NCBI RefSeq assembly: GCF_013285155.1
Contig: NZ_JABTEL010000001.1
Span: 434,001 to 498,000 of the forward strand
Direction of reading: 5' to 3'
Source: Winogradskyella undariae
GTDB taxonomy: Bacteria; Bacteroidota; Bacteroidia; Flavobacteriales; Flavobacteriaceae
DNA: 64,000 nt
Shown: piece after piece, positions 8,720-18,130 of the stretch
How the letters are laid out: each line of letters opens with the position of its first letter
How positions within the stretch are numbered: the first letter of the stretch is position 1
The notes under the pieces: model-generated
The model's input: the letters and a program-made list of their open reading frames with translations, nothing else
Databases searched by the model: none
What the model was told of the DNA's origin: nothing
Translations under genes and position numbers: made by a program

Positions 8720-11122
8720 TTATTTTTTGTTTTTCTTTTGTGCTTTAGCATAGGCACTAGCGTCTTTTGTTACTTTTTCTAAAGTGCCTTCAAAAGATTT
8801 TTCAAGAATAACGGTTTGCCCATTTTCCTTGTAAGTCGTTGTTACTTTTGCAGAAGCATTTTCATTTATTGTGCCATCATCATTTGTTTCTACAGTTATA
8901 GATCTCATAACTTCAACTTCATTACTTGTTAGACCTAAAGCACTTTCTTCGCTATGACCACCTAGTATAGGAGCAATTACTAAACCAATTAAACAAGTTA
9001 GCTTAATTAAAATATTCATTGACGGACCAGAAGTGTCTTTAAAAGGATCTCCAACCGTATCTCCTGTTACTGCCGCTTTATGTGCTTCAGAACCTTTAAA
9101 AGTCATTTCTCCATTAATTTCTACACCTGCTTCAAAAGATTTTTTAGCATTATCCCAAGCTCCACCAGCATTGTTTTGGAAAATAGCCCAAAGCACACCA
9201 GATACTGTAACACCTGCCATATAACCTCCTAACATTTCTGCTATTAATAATGTATTCATACCAAAAAGCATAGGAACAAAAGCAATGACTAAAGGGAATC
9301 CAATAGTTAATAATCCAGGTAACATCATTTCTTTTAAAGATGCTTTTGTTGAGATAGCAACACATTTATCATATTCAGGTTTTCCTGTTCCTTCCATAAT
9401 TCCTGGAATGTCTCTAAACTGACGACGGACTTCATGTACCATTTCCATTGCAGCTTTACCAACAGCGTTCATTGCTAGGGCAGAGAATACTACCGGCACC
9501 ATTCCTCCAACAAATAACATGGATAGTACAGGTGCTTTAAAGATGTTAATTCCATCGATACCTGTAAACGTTACATAAGCCGCAAATAAAGCTAATGATG
9601 TTAGTGCAGCAGAAGCGATAGCAAAACCTTTTCCTGTTGCTGCTGTTGTATTACCAACTGTGTCTAAAATATCAGTTCGTTCTCTTACAATAGGTTCTTG
9701 TTCACTCATTTCTGCAATACCACCTGCATTATCAGATATTGGTCCAAAAGCATCAATGGCTAATTGCATAGCGGTTGTTGCCATCATTGCAGAAGCAGCT
9801 AATGCTACTCCATAAAAACCAGCAAACTCATATGATGCCCAAATGGCAGCAGCAAATAATAATACAGAAGGAAATGTAGAAATCATACCAGTTGCCAAAC
9901 CTGCTATAATATTTGTCCCTGCTCCAGTAGATGATTGATGTACTATTTTTAAAATTGGATTTTTCCCTAATCCTGTATAATATTCAGTAACTGAAGAAAT
10001 AACGGCACCTACAACTAAACCAACTAGTGTAGCATAGAACACACGCATTGCAGATATTTCAACTAAGCCTTCACCAAAGAAATGCATTTGCATTGTTTCT
10101 GGTAACATCCAATTTACTAAGACAAAACTAGAAATTGCAACTAAAACTATTGAGGTCCAGTTACCAATATTTAAAGCACCCATAACTTGGTCTTCTTTAG
10201 CATCATTATTTTTTATTTTCACTAGCATAGTTCCAATGATAGAAATAATGATTCCGACACCTGCAATAGACATTGGTAATAGAATTGGTCCAATACCTCC
10301 AAAAGCATCAGAAATTGATCCTCCCATATCTTTAATAATGTAATTACCAAGAACCATTGCAGCTAAAACCGTTGCAACGTAAGAGCCAAATAAATCAGCA
10401 CCCATACCAGCGACATCTCCCACATTGTCACCCACATTATCTGCTATAGTTGCAGGATTACGAGGATCATCTTCAGGGATTCCTGCTTCAACTTTACCAA
10501 CTAAATCGGCTCCTACATCGGCTGCTTTAGTATAAATTCCACCACCAACTCTTGCAAATAAAGCAATGGATTCAGCTCCTAAAGAGAATCCAGCTAAGGT
10601 TTCTAACACAATAGTCATGTCCATAGTGTTTGTCCATTCACTTCCCATAAAAAACCAGAAGAAGAAAATAAAGAAAGCAGTTAAACCAAGTACGGCTAAA
10701 CCTGCAACACCAAGTCCCATAACAGTTCCTCCTCCAAAAGAGATTTTAAGCGCATTTGGTAAGCTTGTACGTGCAGCTTGTGTTGTTCTTACATTTGTTT
10801 TTGTGGCAATCTTCATTCCTATGTTTCCGGCGAAAGCAGAGAATACAGCACCGAAAATAAAAGCAACTATAATTAACCAATGTGTTGTTGGTACTATAAA
10901 AGAAACGATTGCTAATAGTATAGAGACTATTAAAACAAATACAGCGAGTAATTTGTACTCAGCATTTAAGAACGCTAATGCACCTTCGTAGATGTGATCT
11001 GAAATTTCTTTCATTTTACCATCTCCTGCGTCTTGTTTCATTACCCAGGTTTTTTTTACAAGCATGTAAATTAAACCTATAATAGCCAAAGTAATTGGCA
11101 TATAAATCATCATTGATCCCAT
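8720..11122 (-). CDS. hppA: Membrane-bound ion-pumping pyrophosphatase (K+-dependent type)
   Basis: 800 residues with many membrane helices. It couples hydrolysis of cytoplasmic pyrophosphate to export of Na+ and/or H+ across the inner membrane. Diagnostic motifs are DVGADLVGK (202-210) and the acidic DNVGDNVGD loop (228-236) that binds Mg-PPi. Residues 490-499 read [10 protein letters not shown], with Ala rather than Lys at the position that separates K+-dependent from K+-independent enzymes, so this should need K+. Whether it pumps Na+ or H+ cannot be settled by eye. After the last helix there is a hydrophilic tail of about 78 residues (723-800), longer than I expect for the family. Soluble pyrophosphatase lies just upstream, separated by its own terminator. 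Confidence 0.95.
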   Translation of the reverse strand: MGSMMIYMPITLAIIGLIYMLVKKTWVMKQDAGDGKMKEISDHIYEGALAFLNAEYKLLAVFVLIVSILLAIVSFIVPTTHWLIIVAFIFGAVFSAFAGNIGMKIATKTNVRTTQAARTSLPNALKISFGGGTVMGLGVAGLAVLGLTAFFIFFFWFFMGSEWTNTMDMTIVLETLAGFSLGAESIALFARVGGGIYTKAADVGADLVGKVEAGIPEDDPRNPATIADNVGDNVGDVAGMGADLFGSYVATVLAAMVLGNYIIKDMGGSISDAFGGIGPILLPMSIAGVGIIISIIGTMLVKIKNNDAKEDQVMGALNIGNWTSIVLVAISSFVLVNWMLPETMQMHFFGEGLVEISAMRVFYATLVGLVVGAVISSVTEYYTGLGKNPILKIVHQSSTGAGTNIIAGLATGMISTFPSVLLFAAAIWASYEFAGFYGVALAASAMMATTAMQLAIDAFGPISDNAGGIAEMSEQEPIVRERTDILDTVGNTTAATGKGFAIASAALTSLALFAAYVTFTGIDGINIFKAPVLSMLFVGGMVPVVFSALAMNAVGKAAMEMVHEVRRQFRDIPGIMEGTGKPEYDKCVAISTKASLKEMMLPGLLTIGFPLVIAFVPMLFGMNTLLIAEMLGGYMAGVTVSGVLWAIFQNNAGGAWDNAKKSFEAGVEINGEMTFKGSEAHKAAVTGDTVGDPFKDTSGPSMNILIKLTCLIGLVIAPILGGHSEESALGLTSNEVEVMRSITVETNDDGTINENASAKVTTTYKENGQTVILEKSFEGTLEKVTKDASAYAKAQKKNKK

Positions 11123-11190
11123 GTTAAATTATTTAGTATTAATTAATTTTTAGCATAGTAAATATAATGAAAATGAAAATATTTTTTACG

Positions 11191-11226
11191 AAAAAAGCAA
11201 TATCAATTGCTTAATATTGCTTTTTT
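11191..11226 (-). terminator. Terminator of ppa
   Basis: A 13-bp perfect stem (AAAAAAGCAATAT with ATATTGCTTTTTT) around a 10-base loop. The A run on the left becomes the T tract for leftward transcription. It separates ppa from hppA, so hppA probably has its own promoter. The stem core is the same as in the terminator after hppA. Confidence 0.75.
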
Positions 11227-11275
11227 AATATTTAAATAATGATATAATCTGAATTCCTAAATTTAGGATCTTAGA

Positions 11276-11806
11276 TTAAATTGTGAAAGTGCGTTTCTTT
11301 TTATGTTCGCTTTCATCATAACGTTCTATACATTCATGATAAATTTTAACAGCTTCTACAGCATCTCCCCAACCACCTACATCAACTTTCTTTTTTTCTA
11401 AGTCTTTGTATACACGGAAAAAGTGTTCAATTTCTTTTAATCTATGTGGGTTTAAATCACTAATGTCCCTGTTATTGCTCCAAATTGGATCTGAAACTGG
11501 TACACAAATAATTTTTTCATCTGGGCCTTTTTCATCAGTCATATGGAAAACACCAATAGGTCTAACTTCCATAACAACCATTGGGTATGTTGGTTGGTGA
11601 CCTAAAACCAAGACATCTAAAGGGTCACTATCTAAGGCTAATGTTTCAGGTATAAAACCATAATCACCAGGATACATCATAGATGAAAAAAGCATACGGT
11701 CAAACCTAATTTTGTGTAAAGTAAAATCGTATTCATATTTATTACGGCTTCCTTTAGGTATTTCAATTAATACATCGAAAGTTAAATCTTCTTCTAATTC
11801 TGACAT
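11276..11806 (-). CDS. ppa: Soluble inorganic pyrophosphatase, family I
   Basis: 176 residues, the normal length for bacterial family I enzymes. It hydrolyses PPi to two phosphates in the cytoplasm and pulls biosynthetic reactions forward. The signature is present: GDYGFIPET (47-55), then DSDPLDVLVLG (59-69), with the metal-binding aspartates. The stretch around GPDEKIICVPVSDP is also typical. It is transcribed in the same direction as hppA, which competes for the same substrate but recovers the energy. The ATG at 11806 gives a standard N-terminus. Confidence 0.95.
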   Translation of the reverse strand: MSELEEDLTFDVLIEIPKGSRNKYEYDFTLHKIRFDRMLFSSMMYPGDYGFIPETLALDSDPLDVLVLGHQPTYPMVVMEVRPIGVFHMTDEKGPDEKIICVPVSDPIWSNNRDISDLNPHRLKEIEHFFRVYKDLEKKKVDVGGWGDAVEAVKIYHECIERYDESEHKKKRTFTI

Positions 11807-11866
11807 GTTTTATATTGGATTTAGAATTCTATTATGCATAGAACTCTTATTATATTCTTAATTAAA

Positions 11867-11885
11867 CAAAAGTATAACAAAGATA
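11867..11885 (-). promoter_or_regulatory. Probable ppa promoter (-7 boxes)
   Basis: On the minus strand two perfect matches to the Bacteroidota -7 consensus TAnnTTTG occur close together: TATCTTTG (11885-11878) and TACTTTTG (11874-11867), about 60-80 bases before the ppa start. Which one is used, and the -33 element, are not clear. Confidence 0.45.
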
Positions 11886-12155
11886 ATATATTGTACGAGT
11901 TAGACAATTAATTTATTTGAGTTTACTTAAGTGAAAATTTAATGTTTTTTTCTTTTATGATTTAGGTTTGTATAAAAATGTCGACTTAAGAAATAAATAA
12001 CGTTAAGTTGAAACTAATTTAATTGCTCATTATGTTAATATCCTAATTAACTATAGTGTGCTTTTCTTGTTGAAATAGTTTCACTAATTTCGTTTTACCT
12101 ATGGTGTACAATATGATGATTCAAATTGTATTTAACTAAAAATAGCTATTTAAGT
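11886..12155. other. AT-rich gap between ppa and cysE
   Basis: Holds the divergent control regions of ppa (leftward) and cysE (rightward). A possible -7 box for cysE (TAATTTCG, one mismatch) lies at 12085-12092. A CCTA-N8-TAG half-palindrome at 12042-12056 resembles the sulfur-operon operators described at 28107 and 29081. No gene seen. Confidence 0.35.
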
Positions 12156-12944
12156 ATGAATTCGGATTTAATAAAAGTCATCAATCAGCATAAAGAAACA
12201 ATTAAAGTTTCTATGACTTTAAAAGAGGACTCACAACGCTTTACAAAACTACTTTTTAAGGCCTTTTATGATTGTGATACTAATGCCGAAGAAGCATTAA
12301 TAGAATTAGAATCTTTGTTTATTACAATTAGAAATAATGCATGTCCTGAAATTAAAGATTTGCCTTGTAAACTTTGGGGTGATTTTAAAGACAAAATTCC
12401 TGATTTATATTCTAGTTTAAAGAAGGATGCAGAAGCTATATTTAATAATGATCCGGCATCACAATCAATTGAAGAAATATACCTTGCTTATCCAGGCTTT
12501 TTTGCAATTTCAATTTATAGAATGGCGAGAGTGTTTTATAAACTGAATTTACCCTTAATCCCTAGGTTAATGACAGAATATGCACATTCAATTACGGGTA
12601 TAGACATACATCCAGGAGCCGACATAGGTGCTTCATTTTTTATAGATCACGGTACGGGAGTGGTTATTGGTGAAACAACAGAAATTTATAATAATGTTAA
12701 GGTATACCAAGGGGTTACTTTGGGAGCTTTAACGGTGAAAAAAGAATATCAAGACACAAAACGTCATCCCACAATTAAACAAAATGTTACTATCTATGCT
12801 AATGCAACCATTTTAGGTGGTGATACCGTTATTGGTGAAAATAGTGTGATTGGTGGTAATACTTGGTTAACAGAATCTGTTCCTGAGAATTCTATTGTAA
12901 CACATAATCATCAGGTTGAAATTTTTTCAAAAACAAAGAAATAA
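12156..12944 (+). CDS. cysE: Serine O-acetyltransferase
   Basis: 262 residues from the ATG at 12156 (MNSDLIKVINQHKE). The frame could be extended to a TTG at 12126, but nothing supports that. The enzyme transfers acetyl from acetyl-CoA to L-serine, the first committed step to cysteine. The C-terminal half is the left-handed hexapeptide-repeat helix (IDIHPGADIGASFFIDHGTGVVIGETTEI, in pieces), with the catalytic His-Asp pairs of the family in PGADIG and IDHGTG. The long helical N-terminal region is the type seen with sulfur-assimilation CysE homologues in Bacteroidota. cysM begins one base after the stop, so the two are co-transcribed. Confidence 0.93.
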   Translation: MNSDLIKVINQHKETIKVSMTLKEDSQRFTKLLFKAFYDCDTNAEEALIELESLFITIRNNACPEIKDLPCKLWGDFKDKIPDLYSSLKKDAEAIFNNDPASQSIEEIYLAYPGFFAISIYRMARVFYKLNLPLIPRLMTEYAHSITGIDIHPGADIGASFFIDHGTGVVIGETTEIYNNVKVYQGVTLGALTVKKEYQDTKRHPTIKQNVTIYANATILGGDTVIGENSVIGGNTWLTESVPENSIVTHNHQVEIFSKTKK

Positions 12945-12945
12945 C

Positions 12946-13824
12946 ATGAATAAGACCTTAATAGATCAAATAGGAAATACACCGATTGTTAAGTCAATAG
13001 CTTTAAATACGAATCCTAATGTTAGTTTGTATTTTAAACTTGAAGGAAATAACCCTGGAGGTAGTGTTAAAGATAGAGCAGCTTACAATATGATTAAAAG
13101 TGCTCTTGATTCAAATAAAATTGATAGATCTTCAAAATTAATTGAAGCTACAAGTGGTAATACAGGGATTGCTCTAGCGATGATTGCTAGTCTTTTTAAG
13201 TTGAATATAGAACTTGTTATGCCTGAAACAGCAACAAAAGAGCGTGTGCAAACGATGCGTGCTTATGGAGCTACTGTTACTTTAGATCCCAATGGAATTG
13301 AAGGTGCTAGAGATTATGCGGCTAATAAAGTTGAAAAGGAAGGTTATTTTTCATTTAATCAGTTTGCTAATGATGACAATTGGAAAGCGCATTATAAAAC
13401 AACAGGTCCTGAAATATGGAGAGATACTGAAGGAACTATAACTCATTTTGTATCTTCTATGGGTACAACAGGAACCATAATGGGGACTTCAACTTATTTG
13501 AAAGAACAAAATTCAGAAATAAAAATAGTAGGAGTGCAACCAACAGAAGGTTCAAAAATACCAGGTATTAGAAAATGGCCTTTAGAATATTTGCCTAAAA
13601 TATTTGATGCCTCAAAAGTAGATCAAACCATAGAAGTCAGTAAAGATGAAGCTATGCAAATGACTAGAAGATTAGCTAAAGAAGAAGGTATATTAGCAGG
13701 GATGAGTAGTGGAGGAGCTACAGCTGCAGCTTTAAAATTGGTTAATGAATTAGAAAGCGGAATTGTAGTTTGTATTATTTGCGACCGTGGAGATCGCTAT
13801 TTGTCTTCAGACTTATTTGAATAA
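12946..13824 (+). CDS. cysM: Cysteine synthase (CysM/CysK family)
   Basis: 292 residues from the ATG at 12946, directly after the cysE stop. A PLP-dependent fold type II enzyme that replaces the acetyl group of O-acetylserine with sulfide (or thiosulfate) to make cysteine. PLP attaches to Lys42 in NNPGGSVKDRA. The phosphate/substrate loop is EATSGNTG (67-74), and SSMGTTGTIMG is the Gly-rich PLP-phosphate loop. The short length and NPGGSVKDR sequence favour the CysM subgroup, but CysK and CysM are hard to separate by eye. The sulfide comes from the sulfite reductase encoded at 29118. Confidence 0.88.
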   Translation: MNKTLIDQIGNTPIVKSIALNTNPNVSLYFKLEGNNPGGSVKDRAAYNMIKSALDSNKIDRSSKLIEATSGNTGIALAMIASLFKLNIELVMPETATKERVQTMRAYGATVTLDPNGIEGARDYAANKVEKEGYFSFNQFANDDNWKAHYKTTGPEIWRDTEGTITHFVSSMGTTGTIMGTSTYLKEQNSEIKIVGVQPTEGSKIPGIRKWPLEYLPKIFDASKVDQTIEVSKDEAMQMTRRLAKEEGILAGMSSGGATAAALKLVNELESGIVVCIICDRGDRYLSSDLFE

Positions 13825-13843
13825 GCCATTAAAAGTATTATGC

Positions 13844-13880
13844 AAAAAAAACGATTTACTTAATTGTAAATCGTTTTTTT
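13844..13880. terminator. Bidirectional terminator between cysM and the DUF5686 gene
   Basis: A 9-bp stem (ACGATTTAC with GTAAATCGT) and a 6-base loop, flanked by seven A on the left and six or more T on the right. It serves the two converging genes. Confidence 0.8.
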
Positions 13881-13881
13881 G

Positions 13882-16392
13882 TTAAAAATAAAAGCCAAAA
13901 CTACCAGTAACACCAAAAGCTCTTGCGTCTGGTCGGTCTAAATAGTTACCTTTAAAGTTGAAGTCTAATCTTAATATTTTAAAAATATTAGCAACACCAA
14001 AGCTATATTCGTAATACATACGTGTATTTGGTGAAACTAATGGAATTTCCATTGGATTACCTGTGCTGTTTAAAGCAATGTTTTCATCAGAAAGCTCTCC
14101 CCAAACTCCTCTTAAGCCTAAAATAGCTCTTAAGTTATATTTCTTTAAGAACGGAATACGAGAGAAAATACGTCCGTTAAAATTGTGCTCTAAATGTACC
14201 GAACTATAAGTATCGGTAACAAATTCGTAATAATCTAATTGTGTAAACGTATTGTATATTGAAAAATACGATTGGTTACCAGGAACAATACTTAGCAATC
14301 CAAGAGGTACTTCTCCAAAAGTTTTACCCAATTCTACAGAGGTTACTAATCTTCCAAATCCACCTACTTGCCAAGGCTGTATATAAGAAAACTGTAATTT
14401 AGTATAATCAAAATCACTATTAAACCAATCTTGATTACCATAGCTCACTTGAGTAAATAGTCTTGCAAAATCATCATTTTTATTTTGACGTTCTACACCA
14501 AAACCAGTCATTTGACGTTTAGGGAAATAACCTAAAGAAAATCGGGTTTCAAATTGATTAACTTCGGTAGCTATTCCAGTAGAAGATTCAGGGTCGTTGT
14601 AATCTAAACTAAATGTTTGTGAGGCAGAACTTAAAGTTCTAAAGCTACCATCTACACGGACTTCAAAATTACGTAGAGGTTCTATTGAGGCGCCAAAATT
14701 TGTAAGAGTAATATTTGAAAGCTTGTCATTAGTCCCGGTGCCAATAACAGCAGAAGAAGCTAAACTACGACCTAAAACATCTGAAGAGCTTGTTAAGCTA
14801 GCTCCTATCTGCTCTACATCTCTCCTGTTACCTCCAAATACGGTAAGTCTACTGCGTTTATCTAATAACCATTTACCAGAAACACCATATTTAAACTTAT
14901 CATCTTTAAAACCGTATGCTAAAAAGCCTTCGATTCTCCATAAATCGTTTGGTCCAAAATAAGTTCTTCCTCCTCCTCTTAATCTAACGCCTTCAACTTC
15001 ATTATAACCAAATGTTGAAAAAATAGGACCATAGTCTAAGTTCGCACTAGTAAACTCAACATAACCTGAAGCAAGGATGCTACCAAGGTTGTATAAACGT
15101 TTAAATTTCTTAACCGTTTTTAGGGTGTCCAACATCTTATAAATACCTTTTTCGTCTTTGCTTAAAGCTTCAAGTCTATTGGTTTGCCAAAAATTATCTT
15201 CTCTGTTGTATACGTCTTCATCATAATTATATACAACCTTGTCATAAGACTTTGGGTCTTTGGGTTGGTTAAACTTATAATTATCATAAATGGTGGTTCG
15301 TTTTCCATATAGACCTCTAGATTCTTCTTTTTTATTCACAGAGAAGTCTGAAAGAAAATAGTCGCGTTTAATTAGAAATACAGAATCGTTTAAAACTTCA
15401 AATTCTTGTTCAATATAAATTTCTTTAACCCAGTTTATATTTGCGCTTTTTGAAGCTTGAAGATTAATTTCTTTTATAGCATAAGTAGAGTCGTTAACCC
15501 AAAAATCACCTTTAAAGGTTAATTCATTTTTTCGTCTTGGGTAATAAATAATATTATAACACCATTTATCTCCTATGTACGCGCTATCAGATAAAACGTA
15601 GTTGTAAGTTTGAATGCCTGTTCTACTCAAAGGGCTAACAAAACTTTTGTCGAAGAACTTTAGGTAATTATCATAAACGTTGTATTCTGAGTATAAATCG
15701 TCTATAAAATCAATAATCATTTGATTGTTACTAAAACCAGAGTTTTTATTACCAATTAATTCTTCGTGATTTTTATTAAGATTATTATCTCCTGATATTT
15801 TCTTTACAGATTCATTTAGAAATATAGGTAAATAGGTTTTTCCTGTAACATTAGAAGTATCAACTTCTTCAAATACAAATTCCATTCCTTTAAAAAGTTT
15901 ACTTTTTATCAGAGCGCTGTCAATTGTGTTTAGGTCAAATTCTACTTTTTCGTATTGGTCGTATTCATATTGATTAAATTGGTTTAACCCATTTTTTCTT
16001 TTACGTTCCCAAATCTTTTTTAGAATTCTAATGGCAGGATTTTCGGAAGCTTTTTTAGATTGTTTTCCGGTAACAATAAGTACTTCGTCTAGTGTAGATG
16101 TTTCTTCTTTAAGTATAAAATTTAAGTCGTAATTAACACGTTTGGTTAATGGAATTTCTAAGACTTCAAAGCCAACGAATGAAACGGTTAAAGTATTCCA
16201 GTTATCTTCAGATTCTAAATAGAATTTACCATCTTCATTTGTAATTGTACCTTCCGTTGAGCCAGAAAATAAAACATTAGCAAAAGGAATAGGTGAGTTG
16301 TTTTCATCGTAGACGTGACCGCTTACTTTGGTCTGTGCCAATGCAGATAAAAATCCAAAAACGAAAAAAGATATAAATAGTTTTAATTTCAT
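13882..16392 (-). CDS. DUF5686-type outer-membrane protein with carboxypeptidase-like regulatory domain
   Basis: 836 residues. The signal peptide (MKLKLFISFFVFGFLSALAQ) is followed by a carboxypeptidase-regulatory-like beta-sandwich (about 21-105: VSGHVYDENNSPIPFANV, GTITNEDGKFYL). Next comes the long mixed region and C-terminal barrel typical of the DUF5686 family of Bacteroidota. The final residues (FGVTGSFGFYF) form an aromatic C-terminal strand, as expected for outer-membrane insertion. The function of the family is unknown to me; there is no clear TonB box. The gene stands alone between two terminators. Confidence 0.8.
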   Translation of the reverse strand: MKLKLFISFFVFGFLSALAQTKVSGHVYDENNSPIPFANVLFSGSTEGTITNEDGKFYLESEDNWNTLTVSFVGFEVLEIPLTKRVNYDLNFILKEETSTLDEVLIVTGKQSKKASENPAIRILKKIWERKRKNGLNQFNQYEYDQYEKVEFDLNTIDSALIKSKLFKGMEFVFEEVDTSNVTGKTYLPIFLNESVKKISGDNNLNKNHEELIGNKNSGFSNNQMIIDFIDDLYSEYNVYDNYLKFFDKSFVSPLSRTGIQTYNYVLSDSAYIGDKWCYNIIYYPRRKNELTFKGDFWVNDSTYAIKEINLQASKSANINWVKEIYIEQEFEVLNDSVFLIKRDYFLSDFSVNKKEESRGLYGKRTTIYDNYKFNQPKDPKSYDKVVYNYDEDVYNREDNFWQTNRLEALSKDEKGIYKMLDTLKTVKKFKRLYNLGSILASGYVEFTSANLDYGPIFSTFGYNEVEGVRLRGGGRTYFGPNDLWRIEGFLAYGFKDDKFKYGVSGKWLLDKRSRLTVFGGNRRDVEQIGASLTSSSDVLGRSLASSAVIGTGTNDKLSNITLTNFGASIEPLRNFEVRVDGSFRTLSSASQTFSLDYNDPESSTGIATEVNQFETRFSLGYFPKRQMTGFGVERQNKNDDFARLFTQVSYGNQDWFNSDFDYTKLQFSYIQPWQVGGFGRLVTSVELGKTFGEVPLGLLSIVPGNQSYFSIYNTFTQLDYYEFVTDTYSSVHLEHNFNGRIFSRIPFLKKYNLRAILGLRGVWGELSDENIALNSTGNPMEIPLVSPNTRMYYEYSFGVANIFKILRLDFNFKGNYLDRPDARAFGVTGSFGFYF

Positions 16393-16402
16393 ATTAAAAA
16401 AA

Positions 16403-16461
16403 AATAAACTTCATCAACAACCATGCTAAACTAAGCTTGAGGGTCGCCAATGAAGTTTATT
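16403..16461 (-). terminator. Likely terminator of pdhB
   Basis: A perfect 12-bp inverted repeat (AATAAACTTCAT with ATGAAGTTTATT) encloses 35 bases. Read leftward it is followed by a T run (the A run at 16397-16404 on the plus strand). The loop is large for a simple terminator. Confidence 0.5.
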
Positions 16462-16480
16462 AAACGCAGAAAACTGCAAT

Positions 16481-17458
16481 TTATTTGTACATAACCTTTT
16501 TTACTGCTTTAACAACACTGTCACTGTTAGGTAACCATTCTGCTAATAATACAGGTGAATAAGGCGCAGGTGTATCTGCTGTATTTATTTTTACAATTGG
16601 AGCATCTAAGTAATCAAAAGCTTCAGATTGCACAATATATGTAATTTCTGTCGAAACATTTCCAAAAGGCCAAGCTTCTTCTAAAATAACAAGACGATTT
16701 GTTTTCTTAACAGACTTTAAAACAGCTTCTTTATCTAATGGACGTACTGTACGTAAATCTATGATCTCGCAAGAAATTCCTTCTTTAGCTAATTCATCTG
16801 CAGCTTTATAAGCTTCTTTGATAATTTTACCAAAAGATACGATAGTTACATCAGTACCTTCACGTTTAATTTCAGCAACACCAATAGGTAAAGTGTATTC
16901 TCCTTCTGGTACTTCTCCTTTATCACCATACATTTGTTCACTTTCCATAAAGATAACAGGATCATTATCTCTAATAGCAGATTTTAATAAACCTTTTGCG
17001 TCATAAGGATTAGAAGGTACTATTACTTTTAAACCTGGTGTGTTTGCGAACCAATTTTCTAAAGCTTGTGAGTGTGTTGCTCCTAATTGACCAGCAGAAG
17101 CTGTTGGGCCTCTAAATACGATAGGACAGTTAAATTGTCCACCAGACATTTGTCTGATTTTTGCTGCATTATTTATAATTTGGTCAATACCAACTAGAGA
17201 GAAGTTAAACGTCATGTATTCTACAATAGGACGATTACCTGTCATTGTAGATCCGATTGCTATACCTGCAAAACCAAGCTCTGCAATTGGTGTATCAATT
17301 ACACGTTTTGCACCAAACTCGTCTAACATTCCTTTTGATGCTTTATAAGCACCATTATATTCTGCTACTTCTTCGCCCATAAGATAAACACTCTCATCTC
17401 TGCGCATTTCTTCGCTCATGGCTTCACAAATTGCTTCTCTAAATTGAATTGTCTTCAT
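16481..17458 (-). CDS. pdhB: Pyruvate dehydrogenase E1 component, beta subunit
   Basis: 325 residues, the usual length for the beta chain of alpha2beta2-type 2-oxoacid dehydrogenases. With the alpha subunit and thiamine diphosphate it decarboxylates pyruvate and passes the acetyl group to E2. Seen here: MGEEVAEYNGAYKASKGMLDEFG with the ThDP-region Glu, DTPIAELGFAG, the PTASAGQLGATHSQ loop and the C-terminal transketolase-like domain (VTIVSFGKI, CEIIDLRTVRPLD). Pyruvate rather than branched-chain oxoacid specificity is inferred from overall likeness. The E1 alpha and E2 genes are not in this window. Confidence 0.93.
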   Translation of the reverse strand: MKTIQFREAICEAMSEEMRRDESVYLMGEEVAEYNGAYKASKGMLDEFGAKRVIDTPIAELGFAGIAIGSTMTGNRPIVEYMTFNFSLVGIDQIINNAAKIRQMSGGQFNCPIVFRGPTASAGQLGATHSQALENWFANTPGLKVIVPSNPYDAKGLLKSAIRDNDPVIFMESEQMYGDKGEVPEGEYTLPIGVAEIKREGTDVTIVSFGKIIKEAYKAADELAKEGISCEIIDLRTVRPLDKEAVLKSVKKTNRLVILEEAWPFGNVSTEITYIVQSEAFDYLDAPIVKINTADTPAPYSPVLLAEWLPNSDSVVKAVKKVMYK

Positions 17459-17480
17459 TTTTCTATTTTTAAACGTCTAG

Positions 17481-17488
17481 CAAAAATA
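17481..17488 (-). promoter_or_regulatory. Probable -7 box of pdhB
   Basis: TATTTTTG on the minus strand, a perfect TAnnTTTG, 22 bases upstream of the ATG. No convincing -33 box was seen. Confidence 0.4.
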
Positions 17489-18130
17489 ATAATTATGGAT
17501 ATAAAATACCATTAAAAGTAGAGTGAAAAATGAATTTATTTTCATTTTAGAATTGTGATTGTTTTATAGCTGTATAATAAAGAGAGTGTTAAAAGTGTAA
17601 TGGTTTGCATATTAGATGTTTATAGTCTTGTTTTTTTATTGTTAAGCAAAGTTTATTTTGGGGTAAAGTGGCCAAATTGCTAATTATATATTGAAAAATA
17701 TTTTTACATTGACTCAAAAATCCTGATATGTGAATATTTTGGACCTTTCAGATCAATATTTTTATTTTTTTTTGAGGGTTATTGATCATATTATTTCTTT
17801 TTATAAACTTTGGTTGAAACATTATTATTAATGTACTAGTCTTTAATATAACTATTGTTTATCTTAACTTATTAGATTTTGAAGGTATTCTAGATTTTGA
17901 GAATGATTTTTTTTGTTCTTAAAATGCTAGGGGATTATACACTGAAATTCTTTTATTAGGATCTTAGTCTATGTAATTAACAATAAAATCTTAAATTTTT
18001 ATTAATTTAACATTTTATTGAGTTGAAAATGATTTTATGAAAATTTTATTATGCGCGCATAGTAAAAATCCGAATTATTATTTTTATATTCGTAATCGAG
18101 AAAAAGACGTTTAAAATAAAATTATTTTAT
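17489..18130. other. Long AT-rich divergent intergenic region
   Basis: About 640 bases between the divergent pdhB and etfB genes. No frame of useful length, no repeat and no RNA gene that I recognise. The only marked structure is the GC-centred palindrome at 18050-18061, listed separately. Confidence 0.5.
18050..18092 (+). promoter_or_regulatory. Palindromic operator candidate and -7 box upstream of etfB
   Basis: TATGCGCGCATA (18050-18061) is a perfect 12-base palindrome with a GC core in a very AT-rich setting. It lies 23 bases before TATATTCG (18085-18092), one mismatch from TAnnTTTG. The palindrome would cover the -33 region, a common place for a repressor or activator site. The etfB start is 38 bases further on. 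Confidence 0.4.

Noticed and set aside
12126..12155. Upstream TTG start for cysE
   Set aside because: The ATG at 12156 gives the expected N-terminus and the extra ten residues show no family likeness. The same reasoning set the starts of cysM, cysH, cobA, tyrA, rlmN, the CBM48 protein and the sigma factor.
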